Source of the DNA: Micrasema longulum
Taxonomy: Eukaryota > Arthropoda > Insecta > Trichoptera > Brachycentridae
Direction of reading: 5' to 3'
Length of the DNA stretch: 64,000 bases
Assembly (NCBI GenBank): GCA_022494885.1
Contig: JAGVSM010000220.1
Location: forward strand, 43,479 to 107,478
The notes beneath the pieces are model-generated. The model saw only the letters and a list, made by a program, of their open reading frames with translations, made no database searches and was not told where the DNA came from. Positions within the stretch are counted from its first letter, which is position 1, and each line of letters starts with the position of its first letter. Shown here one piece after another: positions 33,620-44,497 of the stretch. Position numbers and translations under genes: made by a program.

Positions 33620-34500
33620 TTCCACATAAATACAATTATAAAAATCCAGTTCAGTTAGATATTAATTCATATAAGTGCATGTGTGCGGGTTTTTTGTGTG
33701 AGGATGCGTGTGTAAGTGAGTGGAGTGTGATTTTGGTAGGTATGTGAATACGTGTGTGAGTGTATATGGGTGTGAGCGTGGGTTTATGGACAGAGTAAGT
33801 GTGTATTTAATACGAGTGAATAGAAACATCTTAAATTTATAATAACAATATATATTTTTTTTAATGAAAAAAACATGTTTTTTTTCATGTAAAATTTTTT
33901 TGATTCTTGTTTTAAAAGTGAGTTTACTGCAGTTGAATATGTCTATGTTATTGAAAAATACATTATAATTACGCGCCAAGCGAATCAGAGGAGAGTTCTG
34001 TGCATAGTTGGTGCGAACTGTAGGTACATGGAAAAGTGATTGATTCGTGTAACGGGTGCGGTAGCCAGGTACATTAAGGGCCAACTCAGAAACCAGAACA
34101 GGACTATCAAGACGTCCATTAAGAATGTCATGTAAAATCCCCATATCTAATACCAAACGACGATCCTCAAGACAAAGTATATTATGTTTAGGACAAGAAG
34201 TTTTATAGTTAAGGTCCGTAAATCTGGATCTCCAATTGAGATGTCTCAAAAATGTTTTCTAAATATTTTCAAGCCTTATCTTGTGTATGGAATACTGAGG
34301 AGACCACACAGAGGAGGCATATTCAAGGAGGCTGCGAACGTAAGCGAAATAAATCAATTTGATACTACCAATATCATTAAAAACTTGGTAAGTGCGGATA
34401 ACAAAACCTAAGTTTCCGTGTGCCCGGTACACTGTATTATCGATGTGGTTTTTATACGTAAGTTTTTTTATCTAGAATCACACCAAGATCACGAACACTT
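33620..34500 (-). mobile_element. Jockey-like LINE ORF2 C-terminal half
   Basis: Minus strand 33890-34330: LEYASSVWSPQYSIHKIRLE, TFLRHLNWRSRF (one stop before it), then RLVLDMGILHDILNGRLDSP, YRTRYTNQSLFHVP, TNYAQNSPLIRLARNYN and FNCSKLTFKTRIKKIL. The family matches 30930-31300. One stop codon and an extended (GT)-rich 3' part at 33670-33800. No palm domain is seen, so it is 5'-truncated. Confidence 0.8.
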
Positions 34501-34569
34501 TCAACTCGTTGTATAGCTTGATTACTTTAAAAAAATGATTTTAATAGGTTTGGAATAGTTTATATAATC

Positions 34570-35075
34570 ACTTTGTAAAGCGCCCTTGAGGTATTATATT
34601 ACGAAAATGGCACTATATAAGTTATCCATAATTATTATCATGTATAAATTACTGCACAACTCTGCTCCGGAATATATAAGGGAACCATGTATTCCAGATG
34701 AACTAGCTGACAGGCGTCTCATGCTTAGATCAGCTACGTCTACGGCGAGAGGAAAAGTTATTATACCTCAACGCAAACAGCGCACTAAATTTAGTGTACG
34801 CGCATTTGCGGTCGCAGGCCGTATTGTATGGAATGCTCTCCCAGCAGAGATGCGAGGCTGTGAAAGTGAAGTGATGTTTCGGAAAAAAACTTAAAATCTA
34901 CTTGTTCTCTAAATAATTTGAATAAATCCGTAGCATATGACAACAAAATAAATAGTTTTAGTTAAATTACAAATTTAAAATCTTCAATTAAGTTTATTTA
35001 TATATAGAATAAAGCGCCCTTGAAGTATTATGTTACGAACACGGCGCCATATAAGTTATCCATAATAATAGATAC
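34570..35075 (+). mobile_element. LINE-A 3' ends (two adjacent pieces)
   Basis: 34570-34640 is a LINE-A tail (GCGCCCTTGAGGTATTATAT, CACTATATAAGTTATCC). Immediately after, 34640-34930 has the C-terminal coding block YKLLHNSAPEYIREPCIPDE, RLMLRSATSTARGKVIIP and VWNALPAEMRGCESEVMF, with a frameshift at the last lysines. Its own tail GCGCCCTTGAAGTATTATGT is at 35012-35070. Confidence 0.75.
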
Positions 35076-35102
35076 TGAATTTCACTCCCTACGAAGTTTA
35101 TA

Positions 35103-35404
35103 AAGGTTGATAATATACATACATTAACTACACCATGTGAAGGTTAATAATATTCATGCATTAACTACACCATATAAAGGTTGATAATATACATACATTA
35201 TACATACATTAACTACACCATATAAAGGTTGATAATATACATACATTAACTACACCATGTAAAGGTTGATAATATACATACATTAACTACACCATATAAA
35301 GGTTGATAATATACATACATTAACTACACCATATAAAGGTTGATAATATACATACATTAACTACACCATATAAAGGTTGATAATATACATACATTAACTA
35401 CACC
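35103..35404 (+). repeat. ~37-bp minisatellite, about eight units
   Basis: Unit TTGATAATATACATACATTA followed by ACTACACCATATAAAGG, repeated with few changes. The second unit has TTAATAATATTCATG and the third contains a small internal duplication of ATACATACATT. Most units are nearly identical, suggesting recent amplification. Confidence 0.95.
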
Positions 35405-35504
35405 ATGGATGGAGAACGGAACATACGTAGATACGTGTGAGGCTTATGACCCGTCAGTGGATGGTTTGAGTGATCACTTTACGCTGTGTAAAGTGATCAC
35501 TTTA

Positions 35505-35880
35505 CACACTATTCTGCCTTGTTTTCTTAGACAATTAGGTATCGTGTTGGATATGAGCTTTTTCTATAAAATTATTAATAACCTAATCGATAGCCCAGAA
35601 ATTGTTATAAGCATTTTATATCGAGTCCCTGTCCGTAGAACTCGCCATTCTGTACTCTTCGATACTCCGAGCTCGCAAACTCATTATAATATGAAGAATA
35701 GCACTCTTCGAAGAACACTAACTGCCATAATGACAGTTTTAGTGACATCGACATATTACACTGTAAATACTATAGTTTTATCAGATCTGTTAAAGACATT
35801 TAAAATTTATCTCGTGCTTAACTTTTAACTTTTACTTTTATATACATCTACTACCTGTATGTAGTACATTATTGTTGTGA
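35505..35880 (+). mobile_element. Jockey-like LINE ORF2 C-terminus
   Basis: FYKIINNLIDSPEIVISILY, RVPVRRTRHSVLFDTPSS and THYNMKNSTLRRTL followed by a frameshift to the SDLLKTFKIYL end. Same conserved spacing as the copies at 30930 and 33662. Upstream 35435-35510 contains a palindromic CACTTTAC...GTAAAGTG pair. Confidence 0.7.
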
Positions 35881-36009
35881 ATTTTTTGTGATCATTTTGT
35901 GTTCCTGGAAGCAGAGAAAAAAGCATTGGGCATGACTGAGCGTTTGAGCATGAGTTTAAGTATCATCGTTTTTTAAGGAGTCAGGGCATGTCTTTGGGTA
36001 TGTATGTAT

Positions 36010-36330
36010 ATATGTCAGCTACATCCAACAGCGCACTAAATTCGGCGAACGCGCATTTGCGGTCGCAGGCCCTACGGCATGGAATGCTCTCCCAGCAGAG
36101 GTGCGAAACTGTGAGAGTGAAGTGATGTTTCGGAAAAAACTTAAAACCCACTTGTTCTCAAAATCGTTTGAATAAATCCGTAGCATGGGATAAGAAAGTA
36201 AATTGTTTTTCTTAAATTACAAGTTTAAGAAGTCAAAATTAATTTTATTTATTTATATGATCACTTTGTAGAGCGCCCTTGGGGTATTATGTTACGAAAA
36301 TAACGCTATGTGAGTTATCCATAATAATAA
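36010..36330 (+). mobile_element. LINE-A 3' fragment
   Basis: Codes for ERAFAVAGPTAWNALPAEVR, NCESEVMFRKKLKTHLFSKS then a stop. The 3' UTR ends GCGCCCTTGGGGTATTATGT and TAACGCTATGTGAGTTATCC plus AAT repeats. Confidence 0.75.
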
Positions 36331-36560
36331 TGTCAATGTCTGTCAATAACACAAAATTTGGGACAAAAAGTATTTTTTAGAGATACCTATATAGGTTTCA
36401 GTTCTATTATTTCACAAAAAATCAACAGACGAAATAATCGAAAAAATATGGATAGAAATTAAAAAAATTAAAAAAATCAACCAATGACAGTTCATATTAA
36501 TTTTGGCTAACAAAGTTTCGAGGATGTAATTTTTTTAGGTATCTAATAGTACTAGTTGTG

Positions 36561-37643
36561 AAGCTAGCGCGTTCGCAAAACTCACACAAACGCATTTAAA
36601 ATATACAGGTGTTGATTTAAAAAAAGGTTATATTAAATTTTAACCAAATGTGCTATCTTTATTGTTTATCAATAAGTTTGTATTTATAATTTTTCCAATA
36701 TAATTTGTACTGTGCATTTTTACTACACTGTATTAATTGTTATCATAATGAACACAAAATAATAAATAAAAAACATGATTGTTTAAAAATATATAAATAT
36801 ATGACATTTCCTTAAGTTACTGTTTTTTTTCACTCTAATCCAAAAGAGATATTGAAAAACATTAAAAATAATATCAAGATTTTTAAAATCAATACTCTGT
36901 ACATTAAAAATGTTTTTGTGTAAGTTTTGCGAAAGCGTCAGCATTAGATAATCGACCTATACATGATTTGATTAGATGAAAATATGTGTTTATAAACTAG
37001 TGTTTTTGATTCATAGCTTAATACATATACATCGAATACATATAATTATGTTTTTACTATTGAGAATCGCAGCGAAATTCAGACGAACGCAGAATCATCC
37101 TGGGTATATTTTATTGCCATATTATCATTAGCAACTAACAAAGCAATAGTTGTCTATGTCTCGCTCATAGGCGCATGTGAGCGCGAGAGAGACAAATATT
37201 ATTTTCATAATATGTTTTATATTATGTTTTATATTTTTAGTTTATAAAACCCTTTTCAGTTTTCAACATTTTGGATAACTTCACTTTAAAGTTTAGTTTA
37301 CCGGTGTAAAAAAAAAAAAAAAATATTATGTTTTATTTTAATCCTACTATGACTTATATTATAAACATAATATAATGTATGTATTATTACGTCTTAATAG
37401 TGTATTATGTTAACTATGTAACTTTATTTTTAAATTAAAAAAAAATTTACATTTGATAAAATGTTAATTATGTTTAATGTGTAACTTTTTCTTATTATAT
37501 AGTATGTATAATGTAAAAGCCCCATGGGCGTCAACAGAAAGAAAAATAAACAAATAATGCGTATGCCGAGCGATGTCATACCGTGAGCTTTTTCACAGAT
37601 GCCACACAATGCGTTTGTGCAAGTGCTGCGAACGCGCCAGCTT
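36561..37643. mobile_element. TIR element, ~1.1 kb, possibly composite
   Basis: AAGCTAGCGCGTTCGCAAAA followed by CTCACACAAACGCATTT at 36561-36596 is mirrored at 37609-37643 (AATGCGTTTGTGCAAGTGCT, GCGAACGCGCCAGCTT), with several mismatches. A third, right-end-like copy (GTGTAAGTTTTGCGAAAGCG) lies at about 36915-36945, so either a 386-bp unit sits within a larger one or two related units are adjacent. No transposase is visible. Confidence 0.55.
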
Positions 37644-39480
37644 TAAAAAATCCACCAGTAGGTACATGATAAATTCGGAAACTCGATCAAACCACATGAG
37701 TGATTTGTTTATCGATTTAATAATGTAATTTAACAAATGTATTTTCTATCGTGTTTTATTAAAATATAATATTTAGCTATATCAACAGAGCATTGTTAAA
37801 CGTGCTTTAAAAGTGACTAAATGGTTTGCTCACAAATACATAACTCAATGAACGTTATATTTAACACAAAAAGTCGTGAGAATTCTCTTTCAACAGAACA
37901 AAACATGACATTTCATGTTCTCATGAACCTATGTATAATATAAAAATATGTAATATTTCATTATCTTGGGTAAAAAGTGACATCTTTACAAGACATGGTT
38001 TTATAAAAAACACTTGGATTTCTCTTTATATTTTTTTCAAAGCGTCATTTACTCTACACAGGAGATGACATTGGTAAGTATTTTTATCAGATGCTGGTTT
38101 AAAATAATTAATTGAACAATTTACACAATTGTTAATATTAACAGATTAACTATCCGTCCACGCTAAGATGGCACACGCGCGTTATAAAAACGTGAACTAG
38201 GTATTATGTGTATATGAATGAAATCATATTATGTAGTAAAACACATTGTATAAATATTAAAACCAAAGAAAGAATATGATGTACACTTTTAACGAATGTT
38301 GTTATTATTGATTGCACAACTATCATCCTCGTAATGTGAAAATAAACGATGTAAGTGAAATGACTTTCTATAAATTTCCATACTTGCGTGTGAATATCAA
38401 TTATTCCAGATTGAAAAACACAATTTAAATTATTATACAGAAATGTTTAAAAGGCGTTGTATTGTTATAACATCAACATGTTTGCATACAAAATATAAAA
38501 TGTATTATACTTACAATGTCCATTCACTATTTTGTATTTAAATAATACACTGAACTCGATGTAAACAATAATTGGAATATTCCTTTGAACAACACAATTT
38601 CTGAAGCACCACAGTTAGCGATAGGCTCTAAAAGTGTTAATTTGTTTGAAGACACAACTCAAAAAAAGTTCAAAAAATTCACAAGCACGCGAAAAGGACG
38701 GACTAGCGAGAAGCGACAGACTGACAACAAAGCGCCGCACTAATAATTAACGGCTGAATATAAAACTAAACTGACATCTGGATTCGGACCATACTTTTGT
38801 CGACTACGCTTGTTCCAATGAAGGCGTTGCTATTTCTTTTTTTTTCTTTTTCACTCTTCAACAAATAGCAGGGGAAAAAAGAGAAAGAGAATACGAAATA
38901 AAACTTAGGTGACTCCGCCTTTTGTATTTACCGTAGTCGCTTAAATTTATTGACAACTGACATGTGGTTAGTGCTGCCACAGAAAATAAAATATTTATCA
39001 AGTACTCACCTAACCACGTATTACATTAGTACAGAAATATTTTTTTTTTACTCCAAGAGAAGGAATCGAATGAATATTCAAAGTCAATATAAAATATGAA
39101 AAAACTAAAAACAAATTGCTTCTCCTTACTTTGTAGGGAGAAAGCTGTATGACAAGAATTGTAATTGATGTGTGTTTTTATAATTATTGTTACCACAGAT
39201 AACAGGAAGAAATAATATTGTTATATTATAATTTGACTATTTTTTTATGTAAATAGGTACATACAAGTACCTATCAAACAAAATACTTATTTTGAATATT
39301 TTATCTTCTTTTTGATTAAAAATCACTAATACATTATCACCAACTGACTTATCAATCATTGTAAATTGTATACTGTTTTTATCTGCTAGTTTACCAGACA
39401 TAATGTAGAACTATACAACTATCAAATTTGTGAATCTGCCCCTGTTTGTCCATGTTCCTTCTTCACAATGAAACTTATAC
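37644..39480. other. Unassigned DNA
   Basis: No coding exon, repeat copy or RNA gene recognised. The part 38680-38960 has somewhat higher GC and a pyrimidine-rich run at 38830-38860, but no supportable function. Confidence 0.3.
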
Positions 39481-39521
39481 ATTTTTGTAGTGGGTGTGAA
39501 GGTTTTCACGGTCGCTGTTAC

Positions 39522-39683
39522 CAATATGTTTCTTTTTTGGGTGATACCGTGTGTGTTGGATTTATTCCGACGTTTCGGCTACCATTGCAGGAGCCATCTT
39601 CAGGGTAAACTAAGCTAATCGAGTAAACCGAAACGTCGGAACAAATCCAACACGCACGGTACCACCCAAAAATAAACATATTG
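39522..39683 (-). ncRNA. Hammerhead-ribozyme-like structure with ~55-bp stem III
   Basis: On the minus strand, CTGAAGA (39603-39597) is followed by a stem-II hairpin GGCT...AGCC (39595-39577) and an intact GAAACGTCGGAA (39576-39565). The upstream strand TTCCGACGTTT (39641-39631) pairs with CGTCGGAA. This helix extends almost without break to 39522 and 39683 (arms CAATATG...). The cleavage triplet would be GTT at about 39634-39632. Core conservation is good except A for U at position 7 and one extra base before stem II. A homologue is at 6026-6300. Hammerheads of this kind are known from Penelope-like retroelements and retrozymes; the assignment rests on motif and pairing only. Confidence 0.55.
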
Positions 39684-40093
39684 ATTTTTATAGCGGTTTT
39701 GAAAATGGGAATAACACTTCGGAATCAACAACTCCAAAAGCATACAATTAACTATTATAATTATATGCTTAAAAGTAAGTACAATGAAAAATATTGTATT
39801 GCGGTTGCACCATTGACATATTAATTCATATGTCAATAGATTGAACTCCTTAAATTGTAAATATTTTAAACATTTTTAAAAAAACGTGGATGACAATTTG
39901 ACAGTGTGTACATACATTTTATATTCTATTGCATTATTATTTTTTATTATTCCACAATCTAATCCAAACAATTATTAAAAAATATAGTTGATTTCAAATA
40001 TTTTTTCACAACATCTTTATCATTACAAACAAATAGCTTATTCACTATTTAGGATCCTAGAGTTATTTATTTTCAAAGTAAATTAATAAATTT
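39684..40093. other. AT-rich, no recognisable content
   Basis: Nothing supportable on either strand. Confidence 0.3.
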
Positions 40094-40351
40094 GCCAGCC
40101 TCATAGTGTAGTGGGCAGTGTGTTTGCCTACCACGCAAGAGGTCTTGAGTTTGATTCCTGACGTGGTTGACATGAAATATTTATTTAAAATAGTGCTGTT
40201 GCCCTAGAATATTTCATAGACCCTGGACTGGCATCTGAACCATAAGACTGATCATCTTACCTTCATGTAACAAAAATGATCAAGATATGCTGCGATTGAT
40301 GTACTGATGCAGTGCCCTATGCATCATTAGGTGTGGAAAGGGAATGATGAT
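40094..40351 (+). mobile_element. SINE S1, full-length, diverged
   Basis: GCCAGCCTCATAGTGTAGTG at the head, GAGTTTGATTCCTGACGTGG as decayed B box, then the full S1 body to GTGGAAAGGGAATGATGATG. More substitutions than the copy at 3571, so it is older. Confidence 0.8.
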
Positions 40352-40605
40352 GGTTATGGAAATATAGAAACACAAACTATCACATGGTCAGGTCTAAGTG
40401 AAGGGTAACTGATCTGAACTGACCTAAAAATGTTGCCTCGTTGACCATTGAAAGCAATTAATTTGTAATTTTTTTTCAATGTGTTTAACTCTTTTTTAAG
40501 TAATTTTTCAAGTCATTTACACATTTTGAATAAACAGAAGTCATAAGTTGGAGCAGTTGTAAATCTTTATTTATTTATTTGCAGATTGAAAGAACGATGA
40601 CTAAC

Positions 40606-40794
40606 TTACACCTGGTCATCGTGTGTGTATTGTGAGAATCTTTTATTACTATGCTTAAAATCTAATTGTTTATAAGTATAGCAATGGAGAGGGTTTTCTT
40701 GAGTAGAACATATGAAAGCCTTGTGACTTTTTGATTGGGCTTTGTGATCAGATGTTGAGGGGTATATCCAGTGTTTGTCTGCAAATATTTGCAC
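40606..40794 (-). other. Possible small open frame downstream of POP5
   Basis: A 62-codon minus-strand frame, MQIFADKHWIYPSTSD to QYTHDDQV, not low-complexity and not obviously a transposon. No homologue is recognised and no splice link could be made. It may be chance. The surrounding 40352-41018 is otherwise empty except for the POP5 polyadenylation region. Confidence 0.15.
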
Positions 40795-41018
40795 ACTAAA
40801 AATATTGTTACACTCATTTTGCGTATTGATCCATCAGCAGTTTCAAATTAGCCGTTAGCCTTACAATAAAATGTATTAGCGATGTACAGAATAGAGATTT
40901 TTTTTTTCAATATGACTTATATTTAAAAATCTGTTTATTTTAAAACAAAATCTTAATATTATTTTACATATTAACATTACAATAATGAGGTAAAAATACT
41001 TTATTATTTGAGCAACAT

Positions 41019-42240
41019 TTATGTCATTTCAATATTAGTATCAACAAATTCCATGATAGCTGTTTTATAGGCTTCCTTTTCTGCATCTGTCCTTAAAGTT
41101 GCAAAAACCGCCATCAATCGCTTCCGTTGATATGTTAGGATAAATTTAAAGCACTGTTTCATTGTAGCTCCTGTATACAAAGTTCTAAGAAATATATTCC
41201 TTCCTTCGATGCAGTTTACAAATGGCAAAGAGCTCGCTAATATCCTGTGGGGTCCGTGTCTAACTTTGATAAGAGCTATTTTAGTTTTCTCATTGCAATA
41301 TTTAGTTGTGAATCCGGATTTGATTGCTGCTGAGCCAAAATCTCCGTGCATTTGTTGAACTTTCATCGTAATAGCATTATGGAAAGAATATGGCTTCAGT
41401 GGCAGTGGTACATTTTCTCCTTTTCCTGGTACATTGATTTCAATCACATAATATCTGAAAAAATATGTTATTCTTCTTTTATTGTATGCACTCAAGAAAA
41501 ATAAAAATACAATTATTTTATGAGAAAGAAATACATAATTAATTTCTTCTTCCTTATCCATCTTTATTGAAGCACATTACATTAGAGGTACCCTCTGGGC
41601 GTTTATAAATAAATAAATTAGCACACTAATGCCAGCGATATCTTGGTCATACACTTCAGATGCCACTACTATGAAATATATCAGTAAAAAAATACACTTA
41701 ACGTACAAATATTTATTTGTATTTTCTAATGACTTTCGAATCCGGAAAGTTTCAAAGTGATTATGAACAAATTTGAGACATCTTCCATATGCAGGGCACT
41801 GGTGTAATGGTTCTCACCTGTTCAGAATCCATGTCCGGGACTTTGCCATGTGCGAATGTCAGCTTGAGAAAGATCTAAATCATGTTTTTTTTTATACCCC
41901 TTAAATGATTTGTTATTCTGAGTTACTATCCAACCTCTTCGATATCAACGACCCATTCCCTACTCATATTCTAACTCTCCTGTCCCCAACCAATAAACAT
42001 GTATTCAAAATTTTATGGAAATATCACACTTGTATATAGTACTAACACATGTGTAAATATTTAAATATATAAATTCTGAAAACCGACATTGGCTACACCC
42101 CAGTTAGGAGGTAAATAGGCAAAAAAAAAACCAAGTAGAAGAACCCAGGAAGTCATTCATAATGGTAGCAAATGCACTGACTACTACTCCATGAGGTGAA
42201 AAAATAAATTTATTACATACCTATTTTTAAATCGAACCAT
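41019..42240 (-). CDS. POP5: Ribonuclease P/MRP subunit POP5
   Basis: POP5 is a protein subunit shared by RNase P (5' maturation of pre-tRNA) and RNase MRP (rRNA processing) in the nucleus/nucleolus. Exon 1 is 42221-42240 and encodes MVRFKN plus two bases. The donor is GTATGT and the acceptor TTTTTTCAG. Exon 2 is 41019-41454. The joined frame is 151 codons, close to family length. Family signatures are the N-terminal MVRFKNRYYVIEI, then HNAITMKVQQMHGDFGSAAI, TKIALIKVRHGPHRILASSL and FKFILTYQRKRL. The downstream exon alone is open further upstream, but the 20-bp first exon gives the conserved MVRFK start, so that start is chosen. An AATAAA is present on the minus strand at 41005-41000, 14 bases after the stop. 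It is divergent from MIC10. The intron (41455-42220) holds a diverged SINE S1 scrap near 41625-41700. Confidence 0.94.
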
Positions 42241-42673
42241 AATATCCGTTATTATTTCAATTACATATGAACTCTACAAATATACACAATTATGTAGTGT
42301 TCTAATAATTAAATCTATTCTATATGGATTCTAACAATCAGAATTTTGAAAACTTTTATTAGTCATAGACACAGCTGACATTCACGATGACAGATTCTCT
42401 TTAAATGTAAATGTTGCAAATGTTGAAATTTGGGGAAAATATTAGGATAAGGATATTTATTTTCCATAGAGAGCGATCACCATACTTTGGAGTTTTAGAG
42501 ATACCAATATAAGCACTCTACTTGTCAGACTGTGACATAACCGGGGCCATATTTATGAAAATTTAAAGGTTATTTTTTAGTATTTTATAATGTAAATTAC
42601 ATAAAAATCATTTTTAAACTAAAGTGAATAATAGTATAAATGTTAACACTTTTCTTATTTAGTTTCAGCCACC
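42241..42673. promoter_or_regulatory. Shared divergent promoter region of POP5 and MIC10
   Basis: 433 bp separate the two start codons, which face away from each other, so the core promoters of both genes should lie here. No TATA box stands out. A pyrimidine-rich acceptor (TTCTTATTTAGTTTCAG, ending at 42668) lies five bases before the MIC10 ATG, suggesting that MIC10 has an upstream non-coding first exon. Confidence 0.6.
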
Positions 42674-43024
42674 ATGGCTGTCAATTCCGAAGATCTCCTG
42701 GGTAAAAAATTCGACAAATGTCTTACGGATGGAATCATTAAATTGGGTAAAAATTTGGAATTTTCGCTTAATTTTCAGTTTATCGTCCAAGATATGTTAT
42801 CTCGCTAATCGAGATTTTATTTTTAAGGAGGAGGAACCGCCCTCGGTGCCGTGTTTTCATTGCTGTTCTTCGGGAGACGAAGATGGCCCCTGTTGGTAGG
42901 AGCGGGTGTTGGGATTGGGATGGCATACGCGAGCTGCGAAGTTAGTGTTAACCAAATGTTCAAATCCTCAACTCTAAAGGAAGGTAAAATTAATGATCCA
43001 GATACCGACACTAAACAAAAGTAG
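42674..43024 (+). CDS. MIC10: MICOS complex subunit MIC10 (MINOS1)
   Basis: MIC10 is the small inner-membrane protein that oligomerises to bend membranes at mitochondrial crista junctions. Exon 1 is 42674-42746 and exon 2 is 42828-43024 (intron GTAAAA...TTTTAAG, 81 bp), giving 89 residues, within the family range. Features: N-terminal SEDLLGKKFDKCLTD. Transmembrane segment 1 carries a glycine repeat (GGGTALGAVFSLLFF). A basic loop GRRRW lies between the two membrane segments. Segment 2 has the GxGxGxG-type GAGVGIGMAYASC. Both glycine motifs needed for oligomerisation are present. The ATG is in a perfect GCCACCATGG context. AAGGTAAAAT near the end could be an alternative donor for a different C-terminus, but the open frame to TAG at 43022 fits. 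Confidence 0.95.
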
Positions 43025-43884
43025 GATTATTTTAGCTTCCATGTTTTAAGCTTTTACGTTTTTATTATTGTAGAATCAAGTGTAATTTATCTTTTTTTGT
43101 TAAACGGTTTATTATTGTGAAATGAAATATACTGTTTTGTGAAAAAAAGTGTTTATTTAATTTCAAGGCCAAACCATGATAGAAAACATGCCCTTTGACG
43201 GGATATATCTGCAACATTTGCTTGTTTATTTTTTACCTTTTTAAAAAATATTTTGCATCTTGAAATAGGGCACACTTAAACATATGGTACTTGAAGTGAG
43301 GTTTTCAACAGTTCCTAAGTTACCTAGAACACTACATCTGAGGAGTTGTGAAAAATTATCTCTAGTCGAGTCCTCGCATTTAAATTTCGAGGAAATGGCA
43401 TGTGATGTAAAAGGATGAATAGCAGCATTTAACACTCATAACTTTATTTCATTAGAGAAGATTTTCCATTTTCATATGCCATGCTTAAACTCAAACCAAA
43501 TAGTGTTTTAAAGTAAGATAATTTTTATTTATTCTTATATTTCCTGGATTATCCACCAGCTCAGTTCTGCTAATAAAAACATGCTTCTTTAATTTCATCT
43601 ATGACTCAAACCCACGTGTAAAATGTACATGAGGACCTTGAAATCTATTTCTAAATACTTTGCAATTTTTCAATATTAAATATCTTATTCACAGTTGAGC
43701 TGTTAAAATGATCATGCCCAGTTCATAAAATTTTTTGGCTGTGGTATTTGAACAATCAATTTGAGTGATTTAAAAATAATTGACATGTTCTAAATATGTA
43801 CACCATCACATTATTGTGCAATTAATTTTTCAATATGATATAACTTTTGTTTAACTATTTCACAGTTCACTGCGAATCTTAATG
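43025..43884. other. Region downstream of MIC10, AT-rich
   Basis: Probably includes the MIC10 3' UTR. No canonical AATAAA lies immediately after the stop. An open frame at 43241-43435 (minus) has no recognisable features. Confidence 0.3.
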
Positions 43885-44497
43885 AGGAACTTTAGCCCTA
43901 TGGGAAATTTAATAAAAAACTGTTTTCTTGCGCGTGGTAAAAATTATAGCATTAAATTGTGCAGCAAAGTTTCTTGAAAATGTACAAAAAAAAGAAAATA
44001 TTTTAGTAAAAACAAACTACTTTGGACGACGTCACTAGTTATAAATAATACATAATATGAATCAACCAATGATAAGAGAGCTGTAAAAGATAACCAGAAC
44101 TGACCGAGAATAAGCGGAAGAGAAACTCCGATGTCACATGCGGAGTAATTTCAGAAATACAAAACTTTAAAAAAATCATAGCGCTACAATAAATAAATTT
44201 AAAAAAAAAAAATTGGGTTAAGCTAGGGTTTCCTAAGACAGCGGTGCCCGTATTTTAACGGCCGTAGTGAACGGTGATGCAGTCGTAACGTCGACTAGAG
44301 AGTGGTTTCCTAGGAAAACGGTGTTAAATGGTGTTGATAACACCGTTTTCCTAGGAAACCACACTCGAGTCACCGTTACGACGGCTCTCCACTGCATCAC
44401 CGTTCACTACGGCCGTTAAAATACGGGCACCGCTGTCTTAGGAAACCCTAGCTTTAGTTTAATAATCTATTAACAAATTAAAAAAACACTGAACTTT
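43885..44497 (-). mobile_element. MITE family M1, copy 3, carrying an inserted foldback
   Basis: Minus-oriented relative to copy 1: GAGGAACTTTAGCCCTATGG at the start, GACGTCACTAGTT, ACCAATGATAAGAGAGCTGT, ATGTCACATGCGGAGTAATT, AAATCATAGCGCTACAAT, and the end TTAGTTTAATAATCTATTAAC...CACTGAACTTT. The foldback at 44221-44453 interrupts it just before TTAGTTTAATA. Confidence 0.75.
44221..44453. mobile_element. 233-bp foldback MITE with TTA target duplication (PIF/Harbinger-like size)
   Basis: The left arm (44221 onward, AGCTAGGGTTTCCTAAGACA) and the right arm (ending TGTCTTAGGAAACCCTAGCT at 44453) match perfectly for about 64 bp. After a 7-bp length difference they match again around GTGGTTTCCTAGGAAAACGG, leaving a loop of only about a dozen bases. 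TTA at 44218-44220 and 44454-44456 is the duplicated target. Arms are CpG- and GC-rich compared with the host repeat. No coding capacity. Confidence 0.85.

Noticed and set aside
41455..41561. POP5 start at 41561 within a single exon
   Set aside because: That extension has a hydrophobic, non-family sequence. The short first exon at 42221-42240 restores the conserved MVRFKNRYY start with proper splice sites.
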